Shown here: positions 51,301 through 61,599 of the stretch, piece after piece
Layout: the number at the start of each line of letters is the position of its first letter
How positions within the stretch are numbered: the first letter of the stretch is position 1
Origin: Synaphobranchus kaupii
Lineage: Eukaryota; Chordata; Actinopteri; Anguilliformes; Synaphobranchidae
Reading direction: 5' to 3'
Length of the DNA stretch: 64,000 bases
Assembly (NCBI GenBank): GCA_029718625.1
Contig: CM056376.1
Location: 110,096,319 to 110,160,318 of the forward strand
Notes under the pieces: model-generated
Told to the model about the DNA's origin: nothing
The model's input: the letters and a program-made list of their open reading frames with translations, nothing else
The model's database searches: none
Translations under genes and position numbers: made by a program

Positions 51301-51985
51301 AATATTACTATAGCATTTTCAAATAATCCCACTCCAAACTTTCTATGTAATCCAATGTAAATTTACTGAAAAAGGTGAAACTTTAAATAGGATTTTCTTG
51401 CCAATTTTAGAACGTCTCAAACTTTTGACATGTGGGTATGAGAGAAGAGGTCCTCCTCTGCATCTGACCCGAGTTGGGTGAAATATTACTATAGCATTTT
51501 AAAATAATCCCTCTTCACACTTCCTATGTCCACCAATGTAAATCTACTGAAAAAGGTGATTATTTAAATAGGAATTTCTTGCCAATTTTAGAATGTCTCA
51601 AACTATTGACATGTGGGTATGAGAGAAGAGGTCCTCCACCACCTCTGACTCGAGTTGGGTGAAATATTACTGTAGCATTTTCATATAATCCGTCTTCAAA
51701 CTTTCTATGTAATCCAATGTAATTCTACTGAAAAAAGGTGATTATTTAAATAGGATTTTCTTGCCAATTTTAGAATGTCTCAAACTATTGACATGTGGGT
51801 TTGAGAGAAGAGGTCCTCCACCACCTCTGACTCGAGTTGGGTGAAATATTACTGTAGCATTTTCAAATAATCCCTCTTCAAACTTTTTATGTAATCCAAT
51901 GTAAATCTACTGAAAAAGGTTAAATTTTAAATAGGATTTTCTTGCCAATTTTAGAATGTCTCAAACTTTTTACACTTGGATATGA
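36300..51985 (+). repeat. 181-bp satellite array, + orientation (left arm)
   Basis: About 87 head-to-tail units with a period of 181 bases (for example the gagttgggtgaaatatt landmark at 37216 and 37397). Landmarks per unit: gggtgaaatattactgtagc, ttctatgtaatccaatgtaa, gattttcttgccaatttta and atgagagaagaggtcctcc. At least three unit variants exist, told apart by the segment before gagttggg (cctctgactcgag, tatacctgacctgag, ccctctgacctcag). The variants recur in blocks, which shows higher-order repeats. Repeated 62-codon open frames are artefacts of the units. Confidence 0.98.
41001..41500. other. Assembly gap (500 N)
   Basis: Exactly 500 unknown bases, a conventional placeholder. Comparison with the duplicated block at 44684-47488 predicts about 736 bases here, which is four 181-bp units plus 12 bases. 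Confidence 0.99.
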
Positions 51986-52401
51986 GAGACGAAGGAGGTT
52001 CTATTTCATATCGATCAACACGCCACAGTATGGGGCATCCTCGCTGAGAGGAAGAGCTGCTGGGAAACTGAATAGCAAATGAACCACCACTACGGGCGGA
52101 ACCATGTCACGCCATAAATATGGCGCTTGTACGCTGCCCGGCCTCTTTTGCCGACTTGAGGGCACTTGCCATTCTGAGGGTGCAAGGTTCCCCGCCTGAC
52201 CACGGTATTGGTCACAGAATACCAAATAACGTTGGGTGCAGTATGTAGTGGGGGTACCAGGACCACAGGTCATTGCATTAGTGCGAATCCTGTAAGAAAA
52301 CAAAATGCACAGTTGGCTGCTGTTCTTACCAGAAGAGCAAGCTCAAGTGGGAAACGTGGAAAATAACCACCGGGTGATAGAAACCCTAAATCATCACAAA
52401 A

Positions 52402-53160
52402 TTACATACAAGGTTGCTCCGCTGCCCTGAGGACAGAGGAGGCAACTGATGCCGATGACGCTACGTCCAGGTGATAAAACCTGGTGAAAGTGAGTGATGA
52501 GGTCCAGCCCGCTGCTGCGCAAATATCAGCGATTGTGGCGCCACGTAGTAAGGCCCAGGAGGTAGCTACGCCCCAAGTGGAGTGAGCTACCACGCCTGTG
52601 GGAGGGGATGTGTCAGAACTGCTGTACACCATGGAACCGTCTCTACAATCCAGAGGGCCTCGCGCTGTACAATAGGGCAAAGCCCCTCATAGCCCCTCCA
52701 AAACAATAAAAGGACTTTTGGTCTTCCTCACTGCACTTGTGCAGGAGATATAAGACCGTAGAGCCTGGGCGGGGCACAGTGAGTGCAGCCTGGCTTCTTC
52801 AGGGGTCTCGTGGGGAGGATGGTGAAACAGCTCCAACACCATTGACAGAGATGTACGACCGCGAGAGGGCCTTAGGCCAAAACACAAGGTTAAGAAGCAG
52901 AAAGACCGAAGAGCTACTGTCACCCAACCGCATACAGGAGGGGTGTACTGACAGTGCATGCAGCTCGCTCACACGCCTTGCGGAGGCAATAGCGAGCAGG
53001 AAGGCAGTCTTCAAGGTTAGACTGAGTCCGTCCAGCTCGAAGGGCAGCTCAGTGAGTGGATTGAAAGCCAGTTGTAAGTCCCACGAAGGGACTAAGTTAG
53101 ACCTCGGTGGGCGAAGCCACCTGGCTTCTCAGGGAAACTGGCTGGCGAGGGGGTGAGATC
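52402..53160 (-). pseudogene. DIRS tyrosine recombinase, decayed
   Basis: Three frame pieces carry family motifs: KTAFLLAIASARRVSELHAL (first catalytic Arg in SARR), HSTWGVATSWALL where the catalytic box normally reads H-S-T-R, and ICAAAGWTSSLTFTRFYHLD with the nucleophile Tyr. The Arg of the H-x-x-R box is Trp here (TGG; a CpG-type change from CGG would explain it). With that and the frameshifts, the recombinase should be inactive. Confidence 0.85.
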
Positions 53161-53603
53161 CAACCATCAGGCCCTCAATACGCTCATGGCTGTCCCATTT
53201 GGCTGCCAGATAACACCTTAGCGTGGACTCCACTAGCCCCTCTTTGAAGAGGGACTGGAGGAATGCCAAAACGACTGAACTATCATAATTGGGTAAACCC
53301 GTTATTGTGGCACCAGCAGCTAACATCTGCCCACTTCCCAGCGTAGAGCGCCCTTGTAGATGGGGCTTTGATGCCTGAAATGTTTCCAGTACTGCTGGCC
53401 CCAGGCCCTGTGGCCACTCCCATCTAGGGGCCAAGCAGGTCATACAACCGTGGATTTGGTTGCCATAGCAGGCCTGTGGCAGCATATCCGCTCTGGTCGG
53501 GAGGCGCAACGGGGTGCCCACTAGCAACTCCCTAAGGTTCGTCATCCATCCTAAGAGGGGCTATCGGCTTCCACATTGGTTGTGCCCAGCACATGTACTG
53601 CCT

Positions 53604-53993
53604 TCAGGGACAATACCTAGGCCTGTGCCCACAGCAGGAGTTGACATGCTTTGCATGTTGAGTTGGAGACCAAAGCCAACCCTGTTGGTTGAGGTAGGAG
53701 ACCACAGTGGAATTGTCTGTCCAGACGAGAACCTGTCTGTGTCGGACCACTGGGAGGAATGGGTCAATGCCTGATGCACTGCCTCCGTTTCTGGCAGGTT
53801 GATGTGCTTCCCGACCATGAGTGGCTCCACAACCCTTGTAGGGAATGACCCTCTCCGACCGCTCCCAGTCAGTCTTGGAGGCGTCCGTGGTGGTCGTCAC
53901 CCTAGGTAACACACTGGGTAAATAGGGAGGAGTCGCCGCCTGTCCTCGTGTGGGCTTACTCCCTGTGCTGCCACCCAACGCTATAATGGACAC
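53604..53993 (-). pseudogene. DIRS RNase H domain, partial
   Basis: A 129-codon frame with TTTDASKTDWE (an Asp-containing first strand) and QVLVWTDNSTVVSYLNQQG (conserved Asp in WTDN). Both are signature stretches of the RNase H of DIRS and Ngaro-like elements. It is followed by a frame loss. Confidence 0.8.
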
Positions 53994-54375
53994 GTATGCA
54001 GCAGCCCAAGTGGCACCACCTGGGCCGCTGAAGCCATCAGGCCAAGCAACCTCCGGTTAATGTTTACTGTCACTTGCCGCGCTTGCAGCAAAGTGGGACA
54101 GACTCTCCATCAAAAACATGCTGCCTCTCTGGGTCAGAGGGGCCTGCATGGACATTGAGACCAAAACCGGGCCCAGGAAAACCCTCTCTCTGGAGGGGGT
54201 GAGGTGGCTCTTTTCCCCTGTTCAGGGTCAGGCCCAAGCTGGCTAAGTGGGCCAGTCCTGACCTTGTATCCTTCTGGCTTGCTCCTCTGAAGGATCGCAG
54301 ATTAGCCAGTCGTCCAGGTAGTTTGCAATGTGAATCCCTTAGTAACAGAGTGGGATCAGCGTGTCTCCCTGCACT

Positions 54376-54745
54376 TCATAAAAAGTGTGTGGGGCCAGGG
54401 CTAGGCCGAAGGAGAGGACAGAGTGATCGTACCCTTTGCCTTGGAAGGAAAAGCGGAGGGTACTTCCGGTGATCCCGGTGTATGGGGATATGGAAGTATA
54501 CATCCGGCAGGGCCACAGAAGTGAACCAATCGCTGTCTCCCACCAGTAGGAACTGGAGCTTGTACCCCGACTCCAAGGTGCTGAGCACTGAAGGACATCG
54601 GGTACGTAGGCGCCATAGCAAGGTAACTGGGGGTAGCGGAGGACATATCCTGCGGAAATCCCTCCAACACACCACAGGCAGCGTAGTGTCGGCTAGCTAA
54701 GCCAACAAAGCAGAGGCCTAGTAGGCTGGCGCAGGTGGCAAGCAA
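54376..54745 (-). pseudogene. DIRS reverse transcriptase, partial
   Basis: Overlapping frames contain DWFTSVALPDVYFHIPIHRD, the motif-A region (normally S-V-D-L-x-D-A-Y-F-H-I-P); the first Asp is replaced by Ala, while the second is kept. The later part is shifted. A small fragment, inactive. Confidence 0.8.
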
Positions 54746-54790
54746 TAGGCCCGAATCAGTAGCACTGAAGGGCCGCCAGAGGTAGCTAAA

Positions 54791-55990
54791 ACCTCAGGTC
54801 CGATTCAAAATTGAAAAATGTTTTCAGTAGATTGACATTGGATTACATAGAAGTTTGAAGTGGGATTATTTGAAAATGCTACAGTAGTATTTCACCCAAC
54901 TCGGGTGAGAGGGAGAGGAGGACCACTTCTCTCAAAGCCAAGTGTCAAAAGTTTGAGACGTTCTAAAATTTGCAAGAAAATTCTAGTCAAATCTTCACCT
55001 TTTTCAGTAGATTTACATTGGATTACATAGAAAGTTTGAAGAGAGATTATTTGAAAATGCTAGAGTAATATTTCACCCAACCCAGGTCAGATATACTGGA
55101 GGACCGCTTCTCTCATACCCAAGTGTCAGAACTTTGAGACGTTCTAAAATTGGCAAGAAAATCCTATATAAATAATCACCTTTTTCAGTAGATTTACATT
55201 GGTGGACATAGGAAATTTGAAGAGGGATTATTTGAAAATGCTACAGTAATATTTCACCCAACTTGGGTCAGATGTAGAGGAGGACCTCTTCTCTCATACC
55301 CACATGTCAAAAGTTTGAGACGTTCTAAAATTGGCAAGAAAATCCTATTTAAAGTTTCACCTTTTTCAGTAAATTTACATTGGATTACATAGAAAGTTTG
55401 GAGTGGGATTATTTGAAAATGCTACAGTAATATTTCACCCAACTCGGGTCAGATATAGTGGAGGACCTCTTCTCTCATACCCAAGTGTCAAAACTTTGAG
55501 ATGTTCTAAAATTGGCAAGAAAATCCTATTCAAAATTTCACCTTTTTCAGCAGATTTACATTGGATTACATAGAAAGTTTGGAGTGGGATTATTTGAAAA
55601 TTCTAGTAATATTTCACCCAACTCAGGTCAGATATAGTGGAGGACCTCTTCTCTCATAACCAAGTGTCAAAACTTTGAGACGTTGTAAAATTCGCAAGAA
55701 AATCCTATTTAAAGTTTCACCTTTTTCAGTAAATTTACATTGGATTACATAGAAAGTTTGGAGTGGGATTATTTGAAAATACTACAGTAATATATCACCC
55801 AACTCGAGTCAGAGGTGGTGGAGGACCTCTTCTCTCATACCCAAGTGTCAAAAGTTTGAGACGTTCTAAAATTGGCAAGAAATTCCTATTTTAAAATTTC
55901 ACCTTTTTCAGTAGATTTACATTGGATTACATAGAAAGTTTGAAGAGGGATTATTTGAAAATGCTACAGTAATATTTCACCCAACTCGAG
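54791..55990 (-). repeat. 181-bp satellite array, inverted (right arm)
   Basis: About seven units in reverse complement of the left array (ttttcagtagatttacattg, ttggcaagaaaatcc, tatttcacccaactcg). Units are more diverged from each other than those in the left array, with small indels (for example near 55600). Confidence 0.97.
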
Positions 55991-56162
55991 TCAGAGGTAC
56001 TGTCATACCCTTGTGTCAAAGGTTTCATACACTGTAATTTTAGATATTTATTATCATTTTTTGTAATATGCCAATTGTATTGTATTGTTTCATAACGTTT
56101 GGAGTGTGATTATTTCAAACGGTGCAGTATCCAAATAATTTCAGATGTATAACAGTACCTGG

Positions 56163-56206
<44 letters not shown>

Positions 56207-56362
56207 GGCTATATATATATTACTAGGCTATCAGAATGTTGAGCCAATTAGATTTAGCGGAGGAAAAAAAGCGGAAGAATGACCATGAAAGCATACAATC
56301 GCTAAGGTGGACCGGCAATTCCGAATCGGGAGCTGCGAATTGGGAGCCAACTTCAGCGTCGT
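55991..56362 (-). repeat. Right terminal inverted repeat
   Basis: Reverse complement of 35834-36300 without the two left-specific insertions. It includes its own TA tract (about 56167-56220). Confidence 0.9.
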
Positions 56363-56371
56363 CAAGTCGGG
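56363..56371. repeat. 9-bp target-site duplication, right copy
   Basis: Exact caagtcggg directly after the right end of the giant element. Confidence 0.85.
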
Positions 56372-56828
56372 AGGGTCGTGCGTGATGTTTGCTGTGACTA
56401 TGGTCCCGTTCGTTACGGTAAAGGTGTTCACATGGTCAGCGGCAAAAAAAACATGGACGCCCGCAGAAAGCTGATGCTTGTTTGGCCGGCCTCTGATCAG
56501 CATTTGCAGTTCCAAATGTTTTCAATAGCGTATGCAAAAACGATTGAAGATTGAAAACAAACGTAGAAGCTGAAAGACTACCTACACCATGCAACGGGTC
56601 TCTCTGGCTCCAGATCTCTCATGTTTACAGCTCAGCTGATGACCTTTGACACATTTTTCGTCACTCGTCATCTCAGGGACCTCAGGAGGTGCCCGAGTTG
56701 AATGTCGGATTTCCTAGATCGTTGTCATTAACTCGTCACCAACTCATCACCGGGGTGTCACGTTCAAGTCCCTTTTTCTTCTCGTAAATTGGAAATATTC
56801 TGACTTCCAAGATCATTTGAATACACCA
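56372..56828. mobile_element. Right remainder of older host MITE
   Basis: Sequence between the right duplicate and the inverted end tttgaatacacca. Together with 35809-35833 it would make one ~490 bp non-autonomous element interrupted by the giant one. Outer target duplications are not clear. Confidence 0.45.
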
Positions 56829-56829
56829 C

Positions 56830-57145
56830 GTGTCAAAAGTTGTCATATGACATCGCATCACCATATGACATCACCTCTTCGCCTTCTTTGATATTGCATA
56901 GCAATAAGAACAACGCTTAAGAAACACCACGCTATATTACTGCCTATGGGACCACGTTTAAAGGAAGCACTTTGAACTAGAGATATGGGTGATGATGTCA
57001 TTATGTAGTCTGTCCCATTACAGCAATGTGGAAGAGCTGTGCATTCAAGCACATGTGGGGAAAAAAAGCCAGAAATACATAAGGGCGCCAGTGCCTTCCT
57101 TGTCTTTATACGTGATAAGGTCTCAAGGGTAGACAATATGACACC
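56830..57145. other. Intergenic stretch
   Basis: Contains catatgacatc direct repeats near 56850-56870. No gene. Confidence 0.4.
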
Positions 57146-57146
57146 A

Positions 57147-57417
57147 AGGCTGTGTCCGAATCAGCGCACTTGGCTACTATTGAGTATTCCAGTTGAGTAT
57201 ACTTTTTAAAAAAGCTGTTAAGTATGTGACAATTCAGAAAATTCAGTGTTCTTAATGTCCTCAGATGATAGACTTATTTCCGGGTTTATTATTTACTTCC
57301 GAGGATATTTTTTGCTTACCACATGTCACTAAACAGTATGCAGTAAGTAGTATACTGTATGCTAGTACACAGTAAACAGGACGCAGTAGACAGGGCTGTC
57401 ACATGGACACAGCCCAG
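57147..57417 (+). mobile_element. MITE (ggctgtgtccgaat family)
   Basis: It starts ggctgtgtccgaatcagcgc, with an inner gcagtaagtagtatact motif, and ends acatggacacagccc. Matches the copies near 3.8 kb and 30 kb. Confidence 0.75.
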
Positions 57418-57419
57418 GA

Positions 57420-58450
57420 ATTCCCACTTCAGTGGAAGGAACAGCCAAAGGTATAGCCTACGGTGTAGCCTACGGTGAATGTACAAGCAGCAGCCATCTT
57501 TGTTTCCTGCAGCAGCACTTTCACTGGATACTGAGCATGCAGGCTGTTTGTATAGGATGGGACGGCATTAGTATGCTTAATAATTAGACTGCAATTAATG
57601 GCATTATTTTAAGATAATTTCCCTTAAGCATATGGATACCCAGTGATTGTGATGCTTTTTGGGGTTCCGAATACAATCCACAACTTGACAGGCAATCACA
57701 GCTTTCTTTTAGTAATGGCAAGACTCCGTACAGCCCTTAGTGTGTGTGCTGTGCAACTACACCAATAACTGCTGTCGAGGTGAAAAAATATTTTTTTAAT
57801 CAGATTTTGACGCTCAGCTGTCCCATTTGTGACTGCCCCATCCCCCACCTCCAGAGATCACCAGGGGTACAAAAATATGAGCGCCATGGTAACAGCCGCA
57901 TGACAGGAGAGGCCCAGTCTGCGAGCCGTGGGTTTGATAAAGTCAAGGAGAGAATTACAGCCAGACATCCAGGGGATTAAGTGTCAACACTACTCGCCTC
58001 CGCTCTGATCTGCCTGGAGAGCAGCTTTTTCCGCACGCAGCTTTTATTTTTACAGGAAGTCAGAAAGCATGCTCCTGAGATGCTTCAATGATCATTTGTG
58101 AACTTCAGAGAGGGGGAAGAGATATTTTTTTATTTTAAACCACATTTATTGTCACAATTGAAAAACATATTAAAATATAATCACAAGAACAAAGAGAAAG
58201 AAAAAGAGAGATGGCAGGATAGAGGGAGGGAGTGAGGGAGAATAATAGAAAGGAGGCGGCAGACTGGACTATATTAATGTATATACACATTGTAAAAAGG
58301 CTCATTTGCACAATAGTTAACATGCAGTTTGGCGTAGACATTTTGTATATTGTTCTCACCCCTAACCCCCCCCCCCCCACCCACCCAATATACTTTTTAT
58401 TAATGGTCCACAATAAAATAAATGTACTCAAACAGATCTTTTAAATATGA
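57420..58450. other. Intergenic stretch between converging genes
   Basis: A G/A-rich segment at 58185-58255 and a C run at 58368-58379. No exon recognised. This is the region between the giant element and the presumed 3' end of RELL1. Confidence 0.4.
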
Positions 58451-58459
58451 CATTTTAAG

Positions 58460-61064
58460 TTATCTTTATTTGTTACATTTACAGAGTACTGAATAAAACA
58501 GACCATGGTTCAGCAATAAGCTCCATGTTATGCACACCTGACTCCAATTGTTACTTCCATTAAAATCAGGAGTCATGGCAAGATTGCTTTTTTCTTCTTT
58601 TTTTAATGGATGAAACCCAAATTCTCAGACTATACAGAAAAGTTTATTTGAAAAACCTGCATGTAGATTGCAGACTAATATTGAGCATAAACAATTAATT
58701 TACGCTTGACAAAAAATTTGAAGACAGTACTAAAAAATATATACACTACAGTTTCGGTCCCATTTGATGAAAGCGTATTTTGTTAAAACCCTGCTGGTTG
58801 CTGTGTAATACTTATCCGTTATAAATAACTGCACCAGTCTGAGAGATGAAGAGGCTGTGGTGTACAGTTGAAAGTCACCACTACAGGATATTACTATAAA
58901 ACAAATTAATATAATATTTAATATTTGAGCTTATATTTATAGCCAAAGTCCAACCCGTTTCCTATACTCTACCCTAGATGGTCAGCAGAATACACTCTGG
59001 AAAATTGGAGAAAAAAAAAAACCCAAACAAACTGACAATCTACTACAGCCAGACAAAGTTCTTCTTTACTTCAGTCTGACTTCACTGCTCATGTTGACAA
59101 GAACCAGGGCTGAAGATGAGCCATTTCAGTCCGGATCGCTCTAAATCTCACCATTCAGAGCAAGCTCATAAAAGCAAAGAAAATAAGGAAAGTCCAGGTG
59201 GATTTGGGATGGTTACAGGGAAAAGGTAGACTGGGTGTAAGATGCATATCAACCGTGTACCTAACCCCAATGGTTTACTCTACAGTTTAAAAGAAGATAT
59301 AAAATACATTCACGTGTACATGATCGATACATATCACTGATATTATATTTCAAGCTCCTTATATGGTTATTAATATTGCATAAATTAATTGTTGAAAGCT
59401 TGTATTCAATCTTCACTGCTAATAAGGCAGGCCAAAAGGCCTTCGTATTTCCAGATGAGATGGCAGTAAAGTGGAAGTCACATGGAAATAAAAACAGGGA
59501 TGTAAGACCTGACCCAAAGGTGAGAGGGCTCATAGGCAGTAAATATCTATGAACCATTGGGTTAGTTGCTGTATCTATATGAATCAAATGAACAGTTGTT
59601 CTTGCTTTACACAGAAATGTGCGCATGAACACACACAAACAGCAGAGTTGGGATGAATTCAATTTCAATTCAGACTCAGGAAACTAAGAGCTGAAATTAA
59701 TCGGATTTTGGAAACAACAGAAAAAAGGAAAAAAAACAAAAAAACTGGAAAAAACAGACAACAAGCAAACTACAAAAGAGGCCTACTAACAGTCCAGTAA
59801 ATAGTCAGACGCGTGTGTGGGTGTGTAAAAATGCTCCCTGATCCAACGCTGACTGAGTTCTTTGGTTCCGTAACCAAGGTCACTGAAGGTTTGTCACATT
59901 CCACGTCACATCACGTACAAGGCTAAATATGCCGTAAGCCACTTTAAGGAAATAAATAGCTTGGCCCTGAATGGGAATGCTGCATGAGGTATATGAGGTG
60001 TCATACACACACAAACATTTCAGGGCTTCTGAGGACTACAATTTAAATGTAAAGAAAATAAAGCTTTTCAGAGCTACCAGAAAATATTTTTATAAAAATG
60101 TTTTTTTCTTCTTTAAATCGACACTGGCATTTATTCTGAGGAAAAAATAAAAAAACAAAAATAGGATTTAGGTGTTTGGCGGAGAAAATGGTGTAAAAGC
60201 CATGCACTTCTTTGAAAAGACACTGTGATGCTTTCGAGATTGTACTCTTAAGAGGATTTGAAACAGTAGGCAACAGTAGTTCGGTTTCTTCTGAATAAGT
60301 GCACTTATTACAGTGTGTTCAGAACAGTTCCTCATACAAGCAGTATGCTTCTGTGAGTGTGGCAATGTACAACAGACAGACCAACAGACAAAGAGAGAGG
60401 AAAGAGAGAGAGAGGTCACCACACCCTTCCTCTGTCCTTTTAAGTGGATAAACATACTGGCATTTGTGCAAGGTGCAGTTACTCCACATGTGATGGGATA
60501 GCAAGCAGCAAACTGCTAGGGTAATGTTGACCTGCAACGACTGTTGATGTTGTCAATTCTGTACATTGTGTTTGTGTGCGTGTGTGTGTGTGTGTGTGCG
60601 CGCGTGCGTGTGTGTGTGTGCGTCTGTGTGTGCGTACTTAGTGTTTCAGCAGTCTCGCCAATGGTACCATAATCCCATTTCTCCCGCCCGTGGTTCACAC
60701 CGTGTGACACAAAGTCTTTGAGACGGCAGCGGAGGGTAAGCATCCGTTTGGAGGTGGCTCTGGTCTTCCTCATCACCGTCATCCTCATTCACTAACCTAA
60801 AAGTCAGCAGAGGTGGGGGGGGGGGGCTTCTGTCCTCATCCAATCATGGGTCTCCGTTAGCTAACATGGTCTTTACTAATTTTATGGTTAAAAACATACA
60901 AAATCTTCCCATCCACTTTCCTCAATGGAACCACAAACAACCAGATCATCTCCAGCTCCCACCGTGGGATGAGGCTAAGTTCTGTAAAACACATAGGAAG
61001 GCTTGATGTTTTACAGAAATAAGGCATTAGGTATATGTTCTCTCTCACGCACAATCAAACTCAC
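58460..61064 (-). other. rell1: Probable RELL1 3' UTR region
   Basis: On the minus strand an AATAAA signal lies at 58470-58465. About 2.5 kb without transposon ends leads back to the last coding exons. A splice acceptor-like tgtgttttacag ends at 60982 and another (ctgacttttag) near 60796, so the UTR may be spliced. The open frames here (for example 60516-60788) run into a GT microsatellite and are not called. Confidence 0.4.
60568..60635. repeat. (GT)n microsatellite with CG steps
   Basis: GT repeats with interspersed GC/CG dinucleotides; Z-DNA prone. Confidence 0.9.
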
Positions 61065-61099
61065 CTTTGGGTAAATCACTTTGCACTGTCATTTTCTTC
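61065..61099 (-). CDS. rell1: RELL1, probable terminal coding exon (35 nt)
   Basis: On the minus strand a tatggttttag acceptor precedes a 35-base exon, followed by a strong donor (AAAG|gtgagt). Joined in phase 0 to the upstream exon it reads EENDSAK and then TGA (stop 61078-61076), so the last bases would be 3' UTR followed by another intron. A short acidic/polar end is compatible with the family but not conserved in sequence. It could instead be a chance pair of splice signals. Confidence 0.4.
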
Positions 61100-61342
61100 C
61101 TAAAACCATAAAAATGAATAATTAATTTAATAAATGAATAAATAAATAAACGCTGAAAGAAAACTGGTCAGCTGTAAATGCAAAGGGAGATGTGAAAAAC
61201 ATATATAAAGATATATAAAGTGCTTTCTCCGGGTCGTTCCTGAGAAAACTCCATGTTTGTCAGCATTCACACGCACAAGGCTGTCAGCCTACCTCAGCCC
61301 CCCACCTCCCACCTCCCTCCTCCCACCTCCCTCCCGACTCAC

Positions 61343-61511
61343 CTGCTGCTCGGAGGTTGTTCTGCTCCTCGGTTCCGTCGCAGTGGGAGACGGGGGCATG
61401 GCCCCGTGTTCCGTCGCAGTGGGAGACGGGGGCATGGCCCCGTTCGCTTCGGTTATGAGCAGAGTCCTTCTCGTTTTTGCGGGCTTGGGGTCGCATTTCG
61501 TCACTCGGAAT
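61343..61511 (-). CDS. rell1: RELL1, exon with FRVTK and internal duplication
   Basis: A 169-base exon between ctgtctcctcctcctcag (acceptor) and CAG|gtgagt (donor). Its first base completes the Arg of the R-F-R-V motif, giving FRVTKCDPKPAKTRRTLLI, then TEANG. It then has two copies of a 12-residue unit starting GAMPPSPTATE (36-base exact-length duplication, 61373-61408 and 61409-61444), and ends TTSEQQ. In RELT-family proteins the RFRV motif docks the kinases OSR1/SPAK, which phosphorylate these proteins. The R-R-T-L-L region corresponds to the R-R-S-L-M region of mammalian RELL1, after which the proteins diverge. Confidence 0.82.
61373..61444 (-). repeat. 36-bp tandem duplication in RELL1 coding sequence
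   Basis: Two 36-base units that differ at one or two bases, in frame. Seen directly. Confidence 0.95.
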
Positions 61512-61599
61512 CTGAGGAGGAGGAGACAGAGAAGGACGTGAGGTCCTACATTGAGTGACGCGCCAAGTCTCCAATCACAGCTCCCGGTGCAGAGGGGCG

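Larger units (their letters stand above)
51986..54790 (-). mobile_element. DIRS-like retroelement remnant at the fold centre
   Basis: The minus strand holds, in order, reverse transcriptase (54745-54376), RNase H (53993-53604) and tyrosine recombinase (about 53545-52402). This order is typical of DIRS-type elements. Frames are broken by several shifts and stops, and the gag and RT N-terminus are missing (about 2.8 kb instead of the usual 5-6 kb). It lies exactly between the two opposite satellite arms. Confidence 0.85.
35834..56362. mobile_element. Giant satellite-bearing foldback transposon (20.5 kb)
   Basis: It starts acgacgctgaagttggctcc and ends with the exact reverse complement, ggagccaacttcagcgtcgt. 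A 9-bp perfect duplication flanks it. Layout: left terminal repeat, 181-bp satellite array (+), broken DIRS retroelement, satellite array (-), right terminal repeat. No transposase was found, so it would depend on an enzyme from elsewhere. A 9-bp duplication with long, tandem-repeat-filled inverted ends is known for Mutator-type elements (including Rehavkus) and Drosophila FB/Galileo elements; which superfamily this belongs to is not decided. The length depends on a 500-N gap of unknown true size. Confidence 0.85.

Noticed and set aside
36300..51985. Centromeric satellite
   Set aside because: A 181-bp unit would fit a nucleosome-sized centromere repeat, but this array is bounded by transposon-like inverted ends with a target duplication and lies between two conserved genes. 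A genome-wide role elsewhere cannot be excluded from this window.
52737..53156. Plus-strand 139-codon frame within the DIRS remnant
   Set aside because: Antisense shadow of the recombinase frames on the minus strand.
60516..61054. Minus-strand frames (for example one with REKWDYGTIGE, and one with IPRWELEMIWLF) as coding exons
   Set aside because: They do not join in phase to the RELL1 exons upstream. One runs into a GT microsatellite, and no family resemblance was recognised. They are more likely 3' UTR.
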